A DNA stretch of 64,000 bases from Siphonodentalium dalli (GCA_032622095.1 CP136068.1:135415989-135479988), one strand, 5' to 3'. Shown: positions 15,101 through 24,505, numbered from the stretch's first letter. The notes: generated by a model from the letters alone, not told the origin. Made by a program: numbers and translations.

Positions 15101-18100
15101 ACTGTAGGCTTGGGATGTTCCGAAGGAGGTATGTGTTCCATTGAGACGTGCTGGAGGAGGTGGATCATCGCTGGTCAGGTGGTCTCCTGATGGGAGTAAA
15201 GTGATTGCTGCCACACCTTCCACTTTATTCAGGTAGGATTTAGATATTCTTAGTTGAGTGCAGGGATATTTCCGGCAAAGATATGTTACACACTGAACTA
15301 CATGGTATATTTCTTTCTATTCACAAAGGGGGGGATCTAAGAGACCCTTATAAATTTGTATTATTTTGGTACGAAATAGCGATTTGAACATTAGTTTTAG
15401 TTTTCAGTTATTACACACTGAACTACATGGTAGAATCAACTCTAGGTATGTAAAATGGCTAAAATAGCAGTTTTTGCAGTTTTGCACCATTACCACTTTT
15501 GTCCAACTCAAAATTTATCATATATTATGCATCTTTCTTAACCCTTTGAGTGCCAGGGGCCGATATTATCGGCCCTAAACCTACACAATAAGTCTGTTAA
15601 AGAATATAATAAAATATATTAAAATTGTAAAAAATGTAAAAAAAAACAAACAAAAAAAATAAAAAATTTGTTAGGCCAATGCATTCTCTTATATATGCGA
15701 GGCGACCTATGGTCGACTCGCATATATAAGAGAATGCATTGGCACAGGGTATATGGGTTGATACAAAAATCGGACCTGGCACTCAAAGGGTTAATGGTAC
15801 TTAATTCGATTCGATGGTCCCCATATCATCAGATTCCAACAACAACATTTTTTAAAATGTGGCTTCAGTTATCAGAATTGATTAATTGCCCCAAAATAAT
15901 GCTCACCACAGTCAACTACAGTATAAAATTGCCCAAAACCTGTTATTTATCAACATTTTGTTCAAAGAAATTTTGCCGGTTTGTCAAATATCTGACACAA
16001 AAAAGCCACTTGATTTTAGAGTTATTCATCTTCATCTGCAATTTGGTCCAAGACCATGTTCTCATCGACTGTTTACTGGACCATTAAATATTATCGAGGT
16101 GACAAATAACAGATTTCAAAAATCAAAATCTGATCACTCTGAGCTTTGATGGTTGGGTGCCTTGATTCGAATAAAATATTTTTTACCCCCAAATCTAAAG
16201 AAATACTAATTTGCAAGCATTAATTCGTATTATGCATCTTAATAGTTTTTGTTTTAGTTTCGGTTTTCTCGATGTTCCCATATTTTGGGTTTTTCAATTT
16301 AGCCAAAGTTTCTACAAAATGGACCAAAAAAAATCAGAAAAGGCCAAATAATTGGCCAAACAAAAATTCTGCCAGCATGAAACCTGTTTCCAGTATTTAT
16401 TCTTTTCTAAAGCGTAATATTTTGAAAATTTGATTTACTATTGTGTTAGTTTTGCTTATTGATTGACTGGGCTTAGTCACAAACAACCTTTAAATTTTGG
16501 CTTTTTTTTGTCTGCAGAGTTTGGGAGACTCGAACATGGACTTGTGAGAAATGGTCAAATCTGGCTGGAAAATGCAAGGTGATGTAAAATAAGAGCCATT
16601 TTAAGTTTCTCGTTATATTATTATAGATATCGTATTTGTTTGACTTATTTGGAAAAAGATGGCCCTAAATAATTTCAGATTTGTGGAGGCACGGACTCAG
16701 TATGAGTGTTCATTGCTTCTAAAGTGCTTGCTTCAGTGAGAGTGAATAAAATGGCCGGTTATTGATTGGAATGGTGCATTGAGATGTTCCTCAACACAGA
16801 TCTAGGTTGAAAATAGGTCTTAATTTTTTCGCGTGGGGGTTCAAACCCTGTGCCAACGTCTTCTAGACCAGACTGAAGATGGTATGTCCTTTCATTTGAA
16901 AAGCATATCAGTCAGAACATGGGTTTGAATATTGACACAGAACACATCTACCATTATATTGGAACAACAAAATGCACTTCCTCCTAAACTGTATGGATGC
17001 ACAGATTCAGTATGAGTGTTCATTGCTTCAAATGTGCTTGCTTCCATGTCTTGAAATAGTGTGTCTGTGATTTGCAGAATGAGGTGTCCAAAGGGTGAAT
17101 TTAGTGACCGTACCTTGAACCAGGGCTAGCATAAATAAATTCACCCTCTGGGGTCCTCATTCTGTTTATTATACCATGTTTTATTTTAATTTGTATTTTA
17201 TTTGGCACTTTATTGAATAAAGTTTAATTGAGTTTGTGTAATGAGTTGGTTGTGCTTTGACAACTCTTAGTAACAACTTCAATACATTCCGTTTGTAGTG
17301 CAATTTTCTATAAACACCGAACACCTCTCTAAACTGAATGGAAGGACGGTCTGAAGGGTGTTCTTTAGTTAGGAGGAAACTGGGGAACTTCAATCTGATC
17401 CTAGGTCTCTCATAGCAGTTGAGGCCTCAGCAGAATGAGGTTCCCAGAGGGTGAATTTGGTGATGCTAGCCCACCCTGCAGGATAGCATCACTAAATTGA
17501 CCCTCTTGGGAACTCATTCTGCAAATGACAGACACACTATTTCAATGTGTGCTTGCTTCAGTGAGCATGAACAAATTCTCATTTCTTACCGAAATGGTCA
17601 TTTATCGATCAGAATGATGTTTTATTTTTGAAGCATCAAGTATTGCTGTGAGTGTTGATGTATTGAATTGTATTCTTTACTCATCTGTACAAATATACCA
17701 ATAAATGTGCAAGTAGTCGCCCTATAGTTCTAAAATTGGGATAAGTCACTTTTCCCTGTTTGGTTATTAGGGAGAAGTGGACTTATTTAAGGGAGACGTA
17801 ACAGTGGCTGGAGTTCAATTTAAACCCCAACTGGGCCCAACATCACCATTCTATGATCTAATAGTATTTTGCAACACAAGAGCCTATCTATTAAACCATT
17901 ATAGTGAGTAAGAACACCATTATAATCAGTAAACATGTTAAAATATGTGCATACTGGTATATGAGAGAGAAGTTACTTCTCCCTGGAACAAAAATATGGA
18001 GAAGTGGCACATTTTAGGAGATGATCTTCACCAAGTCGCCCCCAAGGCTGGTTCCTGCCAACAAGCCTGAATTTTGTTTGTCTGATATTTGTAGAACACC

Positions 18101-21100
18101 TCTCTAAATTCAGAGGGTGAATTTAGTGATGCTATCCTGCACAGTGGGCTAGCATCACCAAATTCACACTCTGGGGACCTCATTCTGCTTAGGCCTCATA
18201 ATCTGGGATGTATCTATAGTCTCGAATGAACATTATTTTTAGTTACTTTGTCCCTTCTGTTGAGTTTATATCCTTTAATTTGCAGAAGATAAATTGCATA
18301 ATCGAGGGTGAGTAATGGGTGAACATCAGTAACTTTAACTGGGGAACTTCAATCTGATCCTAGGTCTCCCATTGTAGTTGAGGACTAGCAGAATGAGGTC
18401 CCCAGAGGGTGAAGTTGTTGATGCTAGCCTGCTATGCGGGATAGCGTCACTAAATTCACCCTCTGGGTACCTCACCTCATTCTGCAAATGACAGACGCGA
18501 TTAGCAAAATTCTCTTTATTTCAGAGTGCATGCTGGAGTCCAAAGGGTGACATTCTGTTGTTCACTATAGAGAATGAACCAGTGATATACTCCCTTACAT
18601 TCTCAAGGAGCGATGAAAGCAAGTCTGTGATTGGTGGAGCCAAGTCGGCCATAGCATGTGTCAATCTATCAGAAACAGAGTTTGAAGTCGATGATGAAGT
18701 ACTCAGGTAAGTATTTTGGTTTGTCGGTCTAAACCTCTCACGTTAGAAGCAGAGATTACATCAACATGATTTTAAAATGACACTATTTACAACATTTTAT
18801 ATTTCCTTTGTTTCCTGCAAATGTGTGAAAATTTCAATGATTTTGCCTGAATTCTATCCTGGACATAGCGTGTCTGACATTTGCAGAATGAGGTTCCCAG
18901 AGGGTGAATTTAATGGCACTATCCCGCACAACAGGCTAATGTTGCCAAACTCACCCTCTGAGAACCTCATTCTGCTTTAGGCCTCAACTGGTATGGGAGA
19001 CCTAGGATCAGATTGAGTTCCCCAGTTGAAGTTGGTGATATAGAAACTAAACAGAATGGAAAAAGTAACTAAAACAATGTTAGTTTGAGACTATAGATAC
19101 TTCCCAGAGATGAGGCCTAAGAAGAATGAAGTCATCACAGGGTGGATTTGGTGATGCTAACCCTCTGTGTGGGGTAGCATAAATAAATTCACCCTCTGGG
19201 AACCTCATTCTGCAACTGACAGACACACTATATTCAGGCTTGCCTGAATGAAACTTACTGCACTGATTGGAACAAACCTTCCTATGAAGTTTCCAATTAG
19301 ATCGTAATTGTTAGTCATTACCAAATATAAAGCCAGTTTTGTGCATAATTGTTTGTATGTTGAACCTTCCTTATCGCTGATAGTATACAACTATTGATTG
19401 TCTTGGGGTGGAATAGTGAGCCTCAAATTTGCAGGCCTGCTTGAAGTGTGACCTCAGCAGGCGGATAATGGTACGATGACTATAGCCCGGGTGATAGTTA
19501 GCTTGCCAGGCAATTGTCAAAACTACCGTTTGACGCGTGATCACGCATCATCCAATCAAGACAGCATGACCCTATTTGAACTATACATGTACGAATGTAA
19601 CAATATCATTTAGATGATATGTTTGTGTAGCTTTATGGAATGAATTGTTTTCAGAATTGGTGGCAATGTGGAGAATATAATCTGGGACCCTAACGGAGAG
19701 AGACTAGCTGTTACATTCAGAGGTAAGCTCTTTGTATAACGATTTTTATTTCTCCCAGCCTATACTTATATTGGAAGCATTTCATTTCTATCAAACTAGG
19801 CTCATGTTGACATTCAGTCTTGCTAAAAGTAAACCATTTACAATTACAATCAACTTGACCCTTTGTTGTTCTAAATATATTCTCCCATTCAGTTCTAAAA
19901 GTATACATTGGAATGGTCAATTATACATCCAGAGGTATGTTCTGGAAATATTAGCAGACGACAGACAGAGAGAAAGATAATACAAGTGCGGAAGGATTTC
20001 TATTCATTGGTGGGAAATATTTAGATAATAGGCTCAATGAATGGCTTATGGCTGTTTGTTGAAGTTATTATCGGAACATATCATTAGGGAACTACTTGTC
20101 TTTGGGTAAAGCCTGCAAATAGTGTGTCCCCAGAGGGTGAATTTATTGACAGTATCCCACACGGCGAGCTAGCTTCACCAAATTCACCCTCTGGGAACTT
20201 CATTCTGCTGAGGTCTCATCTTCTGGAAAGTATCTATAGTCTCAAATTAACATCATACATCCATTTTTATCAGAGTTACGTCCTTTGTTTGAGTTGGAAA
20301 GTTTTAAATTTTGTGTCCGTACAAACTTTTTAGCTTGTAACTCGGGCATGTTTCATCAGACTTGGTTGTGCTTTGGTGTGTTGATAACACAATTTAGGGG
20401 AAGAGGATTGAATTTCGACTCTGTACAAACATCTTACATTGTTACTCGAGTAGCAATGGTCAGACTTGAATGTTATTTGGAATGCTAATAGACCGAGATT
20501 GATAGATGGATACTGACAGGTTTTGTCCATTTGTCAGAGTTATTGCCCTTGTTGGAAATAGCAAGGTTCTTCATCTTTGTTTCACATTTAACATTTTTAC
20601 TCAAGTACCAACAGTTGGATTTGAATATCTTTGGAATAGTGATAGGTCGATATGAAGGAAAGGATACAATAGGTTTTTTCTATTGATATTCTCCGAGTGA
20701 CAGACCTTCTTGGATTTCGAAAATAATTTGTTTTCCATCCATACGCATATTTAGTATTGCCCACTCTCTAACCTGAGCATTGGGGGCATATGCCACTCTT
20801 GACATTGCACTTGTTAACAAATTCCAGAGAATATTCACCTTAACCCTTCCATGACTGAAGCTTCCTCAAATTTTGAAGGAAGGGAGCTTATCTATATTTA
20901 CCTTGACCTTGTAAGCCAGTGCATTCTCTTATATATGTGAGGCTCCCTATGGGAGACTCACATATATAAGATAATGCACTGGCACAGGATCTTTAATGTT
21001 ACACCAGCGCAGCTCCCATCATGAAATCTTGTTATCTTGTTACAGAAACTGACAACTCAACAAACAGATTTATAGCTCTGTTCCGAACTAAAACTTCTCC

Positions 21101-23655
21101 TGTTCTTGAACTCACACCATGGTAAGTAAATCTAACCGAAAGTGAGCTCAATAAGAGACCACAATAGCTGGTTAAAGGAATAAGTTTGCCAACAATTTTT
21201 TAGTCAAATTTATGTTTGGTTGAGATTTAAAAAAAAACTTGGTCTATAGTTTGGCAAGGTCGGTTCATGGGCGGGCATCTACAGTAATGCCCTAATTAAT
21301 CGACTCCATAACCACAGCAGAATTATGGGTAACTTTTCAGGATTTAGTCGGAAATATGGCTTGTTGCCATTCATCGGAAAGCTTTCAGGATTTAGTCGGA
21401 AATATGGCTTGTTGCCATTCATCGGAAAGCTCTCGGGGAGAGCTTTCCGATGAATGGCAACAAGCCATATTTCCGAGCTTTCCGATGAATGGCAACAAGC
21501 CATATTTCCGACTAAATCCTGAAAAGTTACCCATAATTCTGCTGTGGTTATGGAGTCGATTAATTAGGGCATTACTCTACAGATGGTGTTAGAGCAATAA
21601 CTTGAACAAATATTAATTGAGTTTGCTGATATTTTGTATTTGAGACTTTCTCAGCAATATCTCGATCGAGTTTGAAAATCGGCCAGGTCCGCATATTGTG
21701 GGTGGAGTTATGGCCCTTAATTAGTTCATTTATGTGAATGTCAGACTTCGTCAACAGTGTTGTTGCAAGCCCATATTTCACGTAGCTACTGCAATTCGAC
21801 CCAGTATCTCTGATCCGCATTTTTGTCTAAAATTTAACTTATAATTTGACGAGGGACAATTGGTGAGTGAGCTGCGGGGCGTGCAGCTCTAATGTTCTAT
21901 AACTTAGCCAGTTTATTGATGGATTTTGAAATTTTTTATATGTGAGTTTATAAACATGTGCAACAGATGCACACAGAAAATCGGGCCCTCCCTTTTTTCT
22001 TTTTTTTTTACCAGAGTAATGGCGCTTATTCTGTTTATTTAAAATTAATGGCCTTTAACCTGCTTTAGTGGGATAATTTGAACACATGTCAACCGATGTC
22101 ATCCATTTTTGTATATGAATCATTCGTGATAACATCTCAATCAAGATAAAAAACCAGGTCTGACCCATTTTTTTTTTCTACCTGAAATATGACCCTTAGT
22201 TTGTCAATTTTTAGCAATTTCAAGACCCTTAGAAAGATAACATAAACTAACGTCAACTGATTCCTCTTCCACAACAGTTTTATGAAACAAATGTTGACAA
22301 ATTCGAGAAAAAAATTCTGACAGATTCACTGGACAAAAGCCATCTTGGACCAATAATGCTATCAGGATCATTATTATATCATACGATTTTATACATTAAT
22401 GCAGTTGTTCATAACAGTGGAAGACATATCAGTTCTTGTAATTAAGTACAAGCTCCAAATTCAAACTTTATCTCACTGGATGCAAAGTGATTGGCTGAAC
22501 ATAAATTAAAATTACATTGCAGTGGCTTTGTGAGAGGAGAAGCTGAGGCTACACCCTGCCATGTATCATTCCAACCAGTGTATAACGGAGGCGCCCTACT
22601 ATCTGTGGTGAGTACAATCATGCTTATATTTTCAATTTCCAAATTAGCTCTTGTACACAAAAAGCAGTGCAATTTTGATTTAAAAAAAATATATATATTA
22701 TAAACAACTGGGAAATGAATGGATTCATTCATGTTCAGGTAATATCAACAGAGGAGGAAATACATATATTCACACATGTTCAGGTAATATAACATGATGG
22801 CAGGTAGAGAAACACCCAATGGTTGCCCCTTCTTTCATTTGTATGGGCTAAATTCACCCTCTAGGAACCTCATTCTGCTATGGGAGACACAGTTGAAGCA
22901 AAGGGGTCTGTTGTTAAAACAAGTAAAATATAAATTAAAAATTATTGAAATTTAAACCGAGCCCGCCACTTAAAAAATTTCTTCGCTATAAAATACAATA
23001 CATATGTAACAAGGGAGTCTACTTTCAGATACCTCCTCACTTCTAAAGGCCATAATTCACAAAATGCCTGAACAGATTCTTAAAATTCCAACGGCATTCA
23101 ATCGAGTAAAAGCTATGTTAGCATAGGGTAAACTGTTCTAAAACTTTGAAAACAGACACTGAACACAAAAATCATGGCCGGCAGATGGGCCCCTCTTTAG
23201 CACAGGAAAAAGAATACCGTCTATTTCAAAGTCAATAATTATCGATAAAAAACTCAACTTTTATACAAAAATTCTTCATGTATTGAAATATCTAATATTA
23301 ATCTACCCAAATCAATCGCATATTTAATCCAAGTCACCATCACAACCTCCTAATCATGGGCTCATGGGTCAGATCTAATTATCTTCTGATGTAGAAAACG
23401 TACAGATGTTGGTTTTATGGTGTCGAATCTTACAAGGCATCTTTAACTTTTGAGCTTTCTACATTTTATTTTGTTGATTTTCATTGGCTTTCATTCCAGA
23501 TTTGGTCCAATGGAAATCTGTCTTACATCCCACTTGGTTTCATAGTGGCTAACAACCCATCAGTTCAGCGTCGCCCAGCCATTAACACAGCGGACACGGA
23601 CAGAATCTCAACCATTAACTCTTATACCAGCTTCATGCAACGGAGCATGACTTGA
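1..23655 (+). CDS. AAAS: AAAS: aladin, WD-repeat nucleoporin (15 exons, N-terminus cut by 2 residues)
   Basis: Aladin is a WD40-propeller protein of the nuclear pore complex, held at the nuclear envelope; loss in humans causes triple-A syndrome (established knowledge). Fifteen exons join without a frame break: 3-113, 940-1064, 2603-2658, 4176-4267, 5845-5891, 6233-6391, 12984-13067, 14469-14589, 15108-15232, 16518-16578, 18525-18706, 19655-19722, 21046-21121, 22523-22607 and 23500-23655. That gives 515 readable residues plus stop, against about 546 in human. Diagnostic blocks are FPPPPP near the N-terminus, [72 protein letters not shown] and GGALLSV. The bases before codon ATC end in GT, compatible with a Met-Cys start just outside the window. 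The C-terminal tail after the propeller is shorter than in human. Introns hold over 20 MITE copies. All junctions are GT-AG. The promoter is outside the window. Confidence 0.96.
159..402. mobile_element. TTAA-2 MITE (244 bp), copy a
   Basis: Ends CCCTTTGAGTGCCAGG and CCTGGCACTCAAAGGG, flanked by TTAA at 155-158 and 403-406. Contains a hairpin module at 288-356. TTAA target and CCC-type ends are typical of piggyBac-like elements (inference). Confidence 0.88.
407..518. mobile_element. TTAA-3 MITE, half copy abutting the previous element
   Basis: Uses the same TTAA (403-406) as the neighbour's right flank and has TTAA at 519-522. Hairpin module at 416-482 of the GCCAGTGC/GCACTGGC type; the right end is GGAAGGG. 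Confidence 0.7.
940..1064 (+). CDS. AAAS: AAAS exon 2
   Basis: Begins after acceptor TTGTAG and ends before GTATGT. Encodes [12 protein letters not shown] then [16 protein letters not shown], which aligns with the human segment ending in a conserved Trp. The final Trp codon is split by the intron (phase 2). A twin-hairpin MITE (FB-A) starts only about 20 bp downstream of the donor. Confidence 0.93.
1083..1486. mobile_element. FB-A twin-hairpin MITE, complete
   Basis: Ends AGTGTGTCTGACATTTGCAG and its inverse. Each end holds a hairpin of about 85 bp built from AGAGGGTGAATTT/AAATTCACCCTCT arms. A unique middle includes CCCAGTTGAAGTTGGTGATG. AAAT-type flanks extend the symmetry. No ORF. Confidence 0.85.
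1809..2187. mobile_element. TTAA-1 MITE (379 bp), copy a
   Basis: Ends CCCTTTACCCAACA and TGTTGGGTAAAGGG, TTAA at 1805-1808 and 2188-2191. Two hairpin modules in opposite orientation at 1957-2025 and 2093-2161, separated by an A/T-rich spacer. Confidence 0.9.
2275..2559. mobile_element. TTAA-3 MITE with extra hairpin, upstream of AAAS exon 3
   Basis: TTAA at 2271-2274 and 2560-2563. Contains an expanded hairpin near 2310-2415 whose loop (CTCCCATAGGGAG) has itself been doubled as an inverted pair, plus a second at 2443-2511. Confidence 0.75.
2603..2658 (+). CDS. AAAS: AAAS exon 3
   Basis: Completes the split Trp and reads [18 protein letters not shown], the aladin helix before the propeller. 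Acceptor TTCACAG, donor GTGAGT, phase 1 at the end. The upstream TTAA-3 MITE ends 43 bp before this acceptor. Confidence 0.92.
4176..4267 (+). CDS. AAAS: AAAS exon 4
   Basis: Encodes [18 protein letters not shown] followed by [11 protein letters not shown], the most diagnostic aladin motif (human has [13 protein letters not shown]). Acceptor CTTTTAAG, donor GTGAGT at 4268, phase 0 at the end. Confidence 0.95.
4338..4700. mobile_element. FB-A MITE, degenerate
   Basis: The left hairpin is recognisable (CAGAATGAGATCCCCAGTGG...), the middle includes GATGTGCACCCAATAGATGC, and the right hairpin has decayed (CAGAATGAGTCCCCAAAAAG). No clean right end. Confidence 0.6.
4740..5340. other. AAAS intron 4 segment, nothing recognisable
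   Basis: A-rich sequence with scattered short open stretches in the + frames broken by stops; it may be an old retroelement fragment, but no domain could be named. Confidence 0.35.
5373..5764. mobile_element. TTAA-1 MITE (392 bp), copy b
   Basis: TTAA at 5369-5372 and 5765-5768. Same two-hairpin plan. The host site CTACTCTATTAGTGATTAAA resembles an unoccupied related site at about 4692 (CTACTCTATTAGTAATTCAA), consistent with insertion there. Confidence 0.88.
5845..5891 (+). CDS. AAAS: AAAS exon 5
   Basis: Short exon reading [16 protein letters not shown], which corresponds to the human segment ending TNW. Acceptor TATTGCAG, donor GTAAGA; the Trp codon is split. A TTAA-1 MITE ends 80 bp upstream. 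Confidence 0.9.
6000..6150. repeat. Approximately 34-bp tandem repeat in AAAS intron 5
   Basis: Five imperfect units of CTGGGTGTCTTTTTGCACAT lie 80 bp upstream of exon 6. They are not derived from the exon. The T-rich phrases could act as extra polypyrimidine tracts. Confidence 0.75.
6233..6391 (+). CDS. AAAS: AAAS exon 6 (first propeller blade)
   Basis: Reads [20 protein letters not shown] then LPDDSVQV and [14 protein letters not shown], closely matching human aladin. Acceptor ACATTTTAG, donor GTAAGT at 6392, two bases of a split codon at the end. The following intron, about 6.6 kb, is the longest in the gene and contains the 2.2 kb TIR element. Confidence 0.95.
8593..8930. mobile_element. 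TTAA-4 MITE, old copy
   Basis: Starts CCCTTTGGCGAGTAGAACGA, with two units of the motif ACGACATATATGTC about 34 bp apart. The rest aligns with 53909-54242. The right end (ACTCTCCAAAG) has lost its TTAA. Confidence 0.75.
9850..10125. mobile_element. CAGGGACCAGCC-type MITE, partial
   Basis: Shares the core GTATATTTACTGATTATGG and GGGAGAAGTGACTTCTC with 38333-38655. The right end CTCTTGGCTGCTCCCTG is a decayed form of CTCTAGGCTGGTCCCTG. Confidence 0.55.
10346..12550. mobile_element. 2.2 kb terminal-inverted-repeat element in AAAS intron 6
   Basis: The first roughly 45 bp (AGAGACCTTTCGCAAAACTC, then ACGTTTACGATTACGGATAC) are repeated inverted at the right end. No target duplication is evident. 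The interior has a duplicated block of about 200 bp (GTCCTGGTCCCTCCCCGTGG at about 11247, similar at 11460), two CACACCGGGCCGAAC hairpins and a G-run. Its ORFs are short and match no transposase I recognise. Confidence 0.7.
11907..11929 (+). repeat. Run of 23 G
   Basis: Uninterrupted poly-G inside the 2.2 kb TIR element. Long G or C runs also occur at about 7841-7852, 25321, 44040 and 44183. Confidence 0.9.
12646..12953. mobile_element. FB-A MITE ending next to AAAS exon 7
   Basis: Both hairpins are present with a shortened middle. The terminal CAAATGACAGACACAC is missing on the right, where the sequence passes into the exon 7 acceptor region. Confidence 0.75.
12984..13067 (+). CDS. AAAS: AAAS exon 7
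   Basis: Reads [18 protein letters not shown] then HVDPMSLAT; human has [20 protein letters not shown]. Acceptor CTTCCAG, donor GTGAGT. An FB-A hairpin MITE stops about 30 bp upstream, so the branch-point/polypyrimidine region lies right at the MITE edge. Confidence 0.94.
14469..14589 (+). CDS. AAAS: AAAS exon 8
   Basis: Reads [20 protein letters not shown] then [20 protein letters not shown], aligned to human [21 protein letters not shown]. Acceptor TTCTGCAG, donor GTGAGT at 14590, phase 0. The 3' 72 bp plus the donor are duplicated immediately downstream with an 87-bp period (separate entry). Confidence 0.94.
14605..14681 (+). repeat. In-frame tandem copy of AAAS exon 8 3' end and its donor
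   Basis: Bases 14605-14676 copy 14518-14589 with an offset of 87 bp, exactly 29 codons. Reading through the first donor stays open (GTG AGT ATT AAA TCA, then the copy) until a second donor GTGAGA at 14677 in the same phase. Of 24 codons, 13 are identical, 6 differ synonymously and 5 change residue (D to G, S to E, D to E, T to M, I to M). The copy is not usable as a separate exon after exon 7: the AG at 14604-14605 would give a stop. It could only act as an exon extension through use of the second donor. Confidence 0.85.
15108..15232 (+). CDS. AAAS: AAAS exon 9
   Basis: Reads [20 protein letters not shown] then [20 protein letters not shown]; human has [23 protein letters not shown]. Acceptor ACTGTAG, donor GTAGGA. 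Ends with two bases of an Arg codon. Confidence 0.95.
15542..15790. mobile_element. TTAA-2 MITE (249 bp), copy b
   Basis: TTAA at 15538-15541 and 15791-15794; ends CCCTTTGAGTGCCAGG and inverse; one hairpin module at about 15676-15744. Confidence 0.88.
15795..16215. mobile_element. TTAA-6 element abutting the TTAA-2 copy
   Basis: Begins TGGTACTTAATTCGATTCGA directly after the neighbour's TTAA, so both elements share one target site. The body aligns with 61697-62120, same orientation. The right end is decayed. Confidence 0.65.
16518..16578 (+). CDS. AAAS: AAAS exon 10
   Basis: Reads [20 protein letters not shown], matching human [20 protein letters not shown]. Acceptor GTCTGCAG, donor GTGATG (the weakest donor in the gene), phase 0. 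Confidence 0.93.
17047..17542. mobile_element. FB-A MITE interrupted by unrelated sequence
   Basis: Left hairpin 17057-17165 and right hairpin about 17430-17525, with the TIR AAATAGTGTGTCTG and its inverse. The middle (about 17170-17370) does not match other copies and may be a second insertion. Confidence 0.65.
17718..18060. mobile_element. CAGGGACCAGCC-type MITE, reverse orientation
   Basis: Contains GGGAGAAGTGGACTTATTTA, TCAGTAAACATGTTAAAATA and the right-end form CAAGGCTGGTTCCTGCC; the body is the inverse of 38333-38655. Confidence 0.6.
18070..18505. mobile_element. FB-A MITE ending next to AAAS exon 11
   Basis: Both hairpins and the middle AAGATAAATTGCATAATCGA are visible. The right end GCAAATGACAGACGCG lies about 20 bp before the exon 11 acceptor. 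Confidence 0.75.
18525..18706 (+). CDS. AAAS: AAAS exon 11
   Basis: Longest internal exon. Reads [20 protein letters not shown], then [14 protein letters not shown] and EVDDEVL; human has GGAKSATIVADLSE. Acceptor TTTCAG, donor GTAAGT. An FB-A MITE ends about 24 bp before the acceptor. Confidence 0.94.
18862..19236. mobile_element. FB-A MITE, complete
   Basis: Ends GCGTGTCTGACATTTGCAG and TGACAGACACACTATATTCA; two hairpins; middle slightly shortened. Confidence 0.8.
19655..19722 (+). CDS. AAAS: AAAS exon 12
   Basis: Reads [20 protein letters not shown], aligned to human WDPSGERLAV. Acceptor TTTTCAG, donor GTAAGC; one base of a Glu codon at the end. Confidence 0.93.
20118..20240. mobile_element. 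FB-A MITE, left half only
   Basis: One hairpin (CCAGAGGGTGAATTTATTGA... inverse) followed by CTGAGGTCTCATCTTCTGG, then unrelated sequence. Confidence 0.6.
20270..20700. repeat. Degenerate tandem-type repeat in AAAS intron 12
   Basis: Repeating phrases such as CAAACTTTTTAGCTTGTAAC and TTACTCGAGTAGCAATGG with a spacing of 120-180 bp. Related text occurs near 660-830, 21840-22250 and 33620-34020. Confidence 0.45.
20844..21026. mobile_element. TTAA-3 MITE at AAAS exon 13 acceptor
   Basis: Left TTAA at 20840-20843, end CCCTTCCATGACTG. Hairpin about 20923-20992 uses GTGAG/CTCAC in place of GCGAG/CTCGC. The right end CTCCCATCATGAAA breaks off about 20 bp before the acceptor. Confidence 0.75.
21046..21121 (+). 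CDS. AAAS: AAAS exon 13
   Basis: Reads [20 protein letters not shown] then ELTP; human has LLFRTRNSPVFELLP. Acceptor TGTTACAG, donor GTAAGT. A TTAA-3 MITE ends within about 20 bp of the acceptor and its own terminal bases appear eroded into the polypyrimidine tract. Confidence 0.93.
21282..21579. mobile_element. FB-B foldback with doubled arms
   Basis: Nearly the whole element is one hairpin. The roughly 50-bp block (GGAAATATGGCTTGTTGCCA plus CGGAAAGC) occurs twice in the left arm and its inverse twice in the right arm, whereas other copies have it once per arm. Flanked by TA. Confidence 0.85.
22523..22607 (+). CDS. AAAS: AAAS exon 14
   Basis: Completes a Cys codon and reads [20 protein letters not shown] then NGGALLSV, matching human FNKGALLSV. 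Acceptor CATTGCAG, donor GTGAGT. Confidence 0.93.
23500..23655 (+). CDS. AAAS: AAAS exon 15 (last) with stop
   Basis: Reads [20 protein letters not shown], then a polar tail rich in Ser, Arg and Thr, to TGA at 23653-23655. Acceptor ATTCCAG. Human aladin has a longer Pro/Ser tail here. A candidate polyadenylation signal lies 5 bp beyond the stop. Confidence 0.92.
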   Translation: MWSNGNLSYIPLGFIVANNPSVQRRPAINTADTDRISTINSYTSFMQRSMT

Positions 23656-24130
23656 TGTTAATAAACATTGCCTGGTTGATTTTCTGAGAAACATGTCATG
23701 ATATTGAAAATATCAGTGATACCAGTTTCATGCAATTAAACATCATGTGCTGTAATGAATGTTACAGTTTGACTTTCTAGTGCTGAGATGACAGATGTTG
23801 GTGGTCGATTTTATAACGTGACAACAATAAAACATTGATGTTCGACTTTCTAAAGAACATGGCATGACGTTGCCGGTCAACTTTCCATGAAACATGACGT
23901 GACATTAATACATGTTGATATTCTGAAAAACGTGACATGACATGGAGGTTGAAGTTCTGGTGCTGAGATAATAAATATGAATTCATATCAAACAAACGTG
24001 GCTTTTTCTTTATTTTCTTATCTAAAAGCACAAAATATTCCCTTACATCAGCATTTTTATATAGAAGGTGATGTGAGGAGATTGATGGTGCTATTTTATG
24101 TTGATTGACTATATAAACGACATTCACATA
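23656..24130 (+). repeat. AAAS 3' flank: degenerate tandem copies of the end of exon 15
   Basis: The block around 23630-23690 (ACCAGCTTCATGCAA...) recurs at about 23721 as ACCAGTTTCATGCAATTAAA. Phrases of the type AACATGACGTGACATT and TGCTGAGAT then repeat to about 24000. This looks like decayed tandem duplication of the gene's 3' end. A 116-codon ORF on the other strand is a by-product. Confidence 0.45.
23660..23665 (+). promoter_or_regulatory. Candidate AAAS polyadenylation signal
   Basis: AATAAA immediately after the stop would give an unusually short 3' UTR. Further AATAAA hexamers at 23826-23831 and about 23964 are alternatives; the sequence cannot say which is used. Confidence 0.4.
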
Positions 24131-24207
24131 TTATGGGTTTCATTGACATAGGACAACTCCGTTCCGAAGCGATCATAAAAAGAACATTCACATATCATAT
24201 GTATTAA

Positions 24208-24370
24208 CCCTTTCATGTCGGGATCTGAGCTGGTAGGCATTAATGATCCTGTGCCAGTGCATTCTCTTATATTTGCGAGTCTCTAATAGGGAGCCTCACA
24301 TATATAAGAGATTGCACTAGCTAACCATGTCAAGGTAAATATTGTTAGGCCAATATACCCTCTTATATCA
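24208..24370. mobile_element. TTAA-3 MITE, truncated
   Basis: TTAA at 24204-24207, hairpin about 24253-24322, then cut in the second hairpin. Confidence 0.6.
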
Positions 24371-24505
24371 ACTGAGTATAGTATAAGATGGAGTAATAAA
24401 TATATCAATTTTGGTACTGGCATCCTTTAACAGTGCCAACCTTCACATTAAATGGTTGGATGATGTACAATTTTCATTTATCAGCAAACAACCATCATCG
24501 ATTAA

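Noticed and set aside
23777-24127. 116-codon ORF on the - strand after AAAS
   Set aside because: Made of decayed tandem copies of the AAAS 3' end; no conserved motif or splice support.
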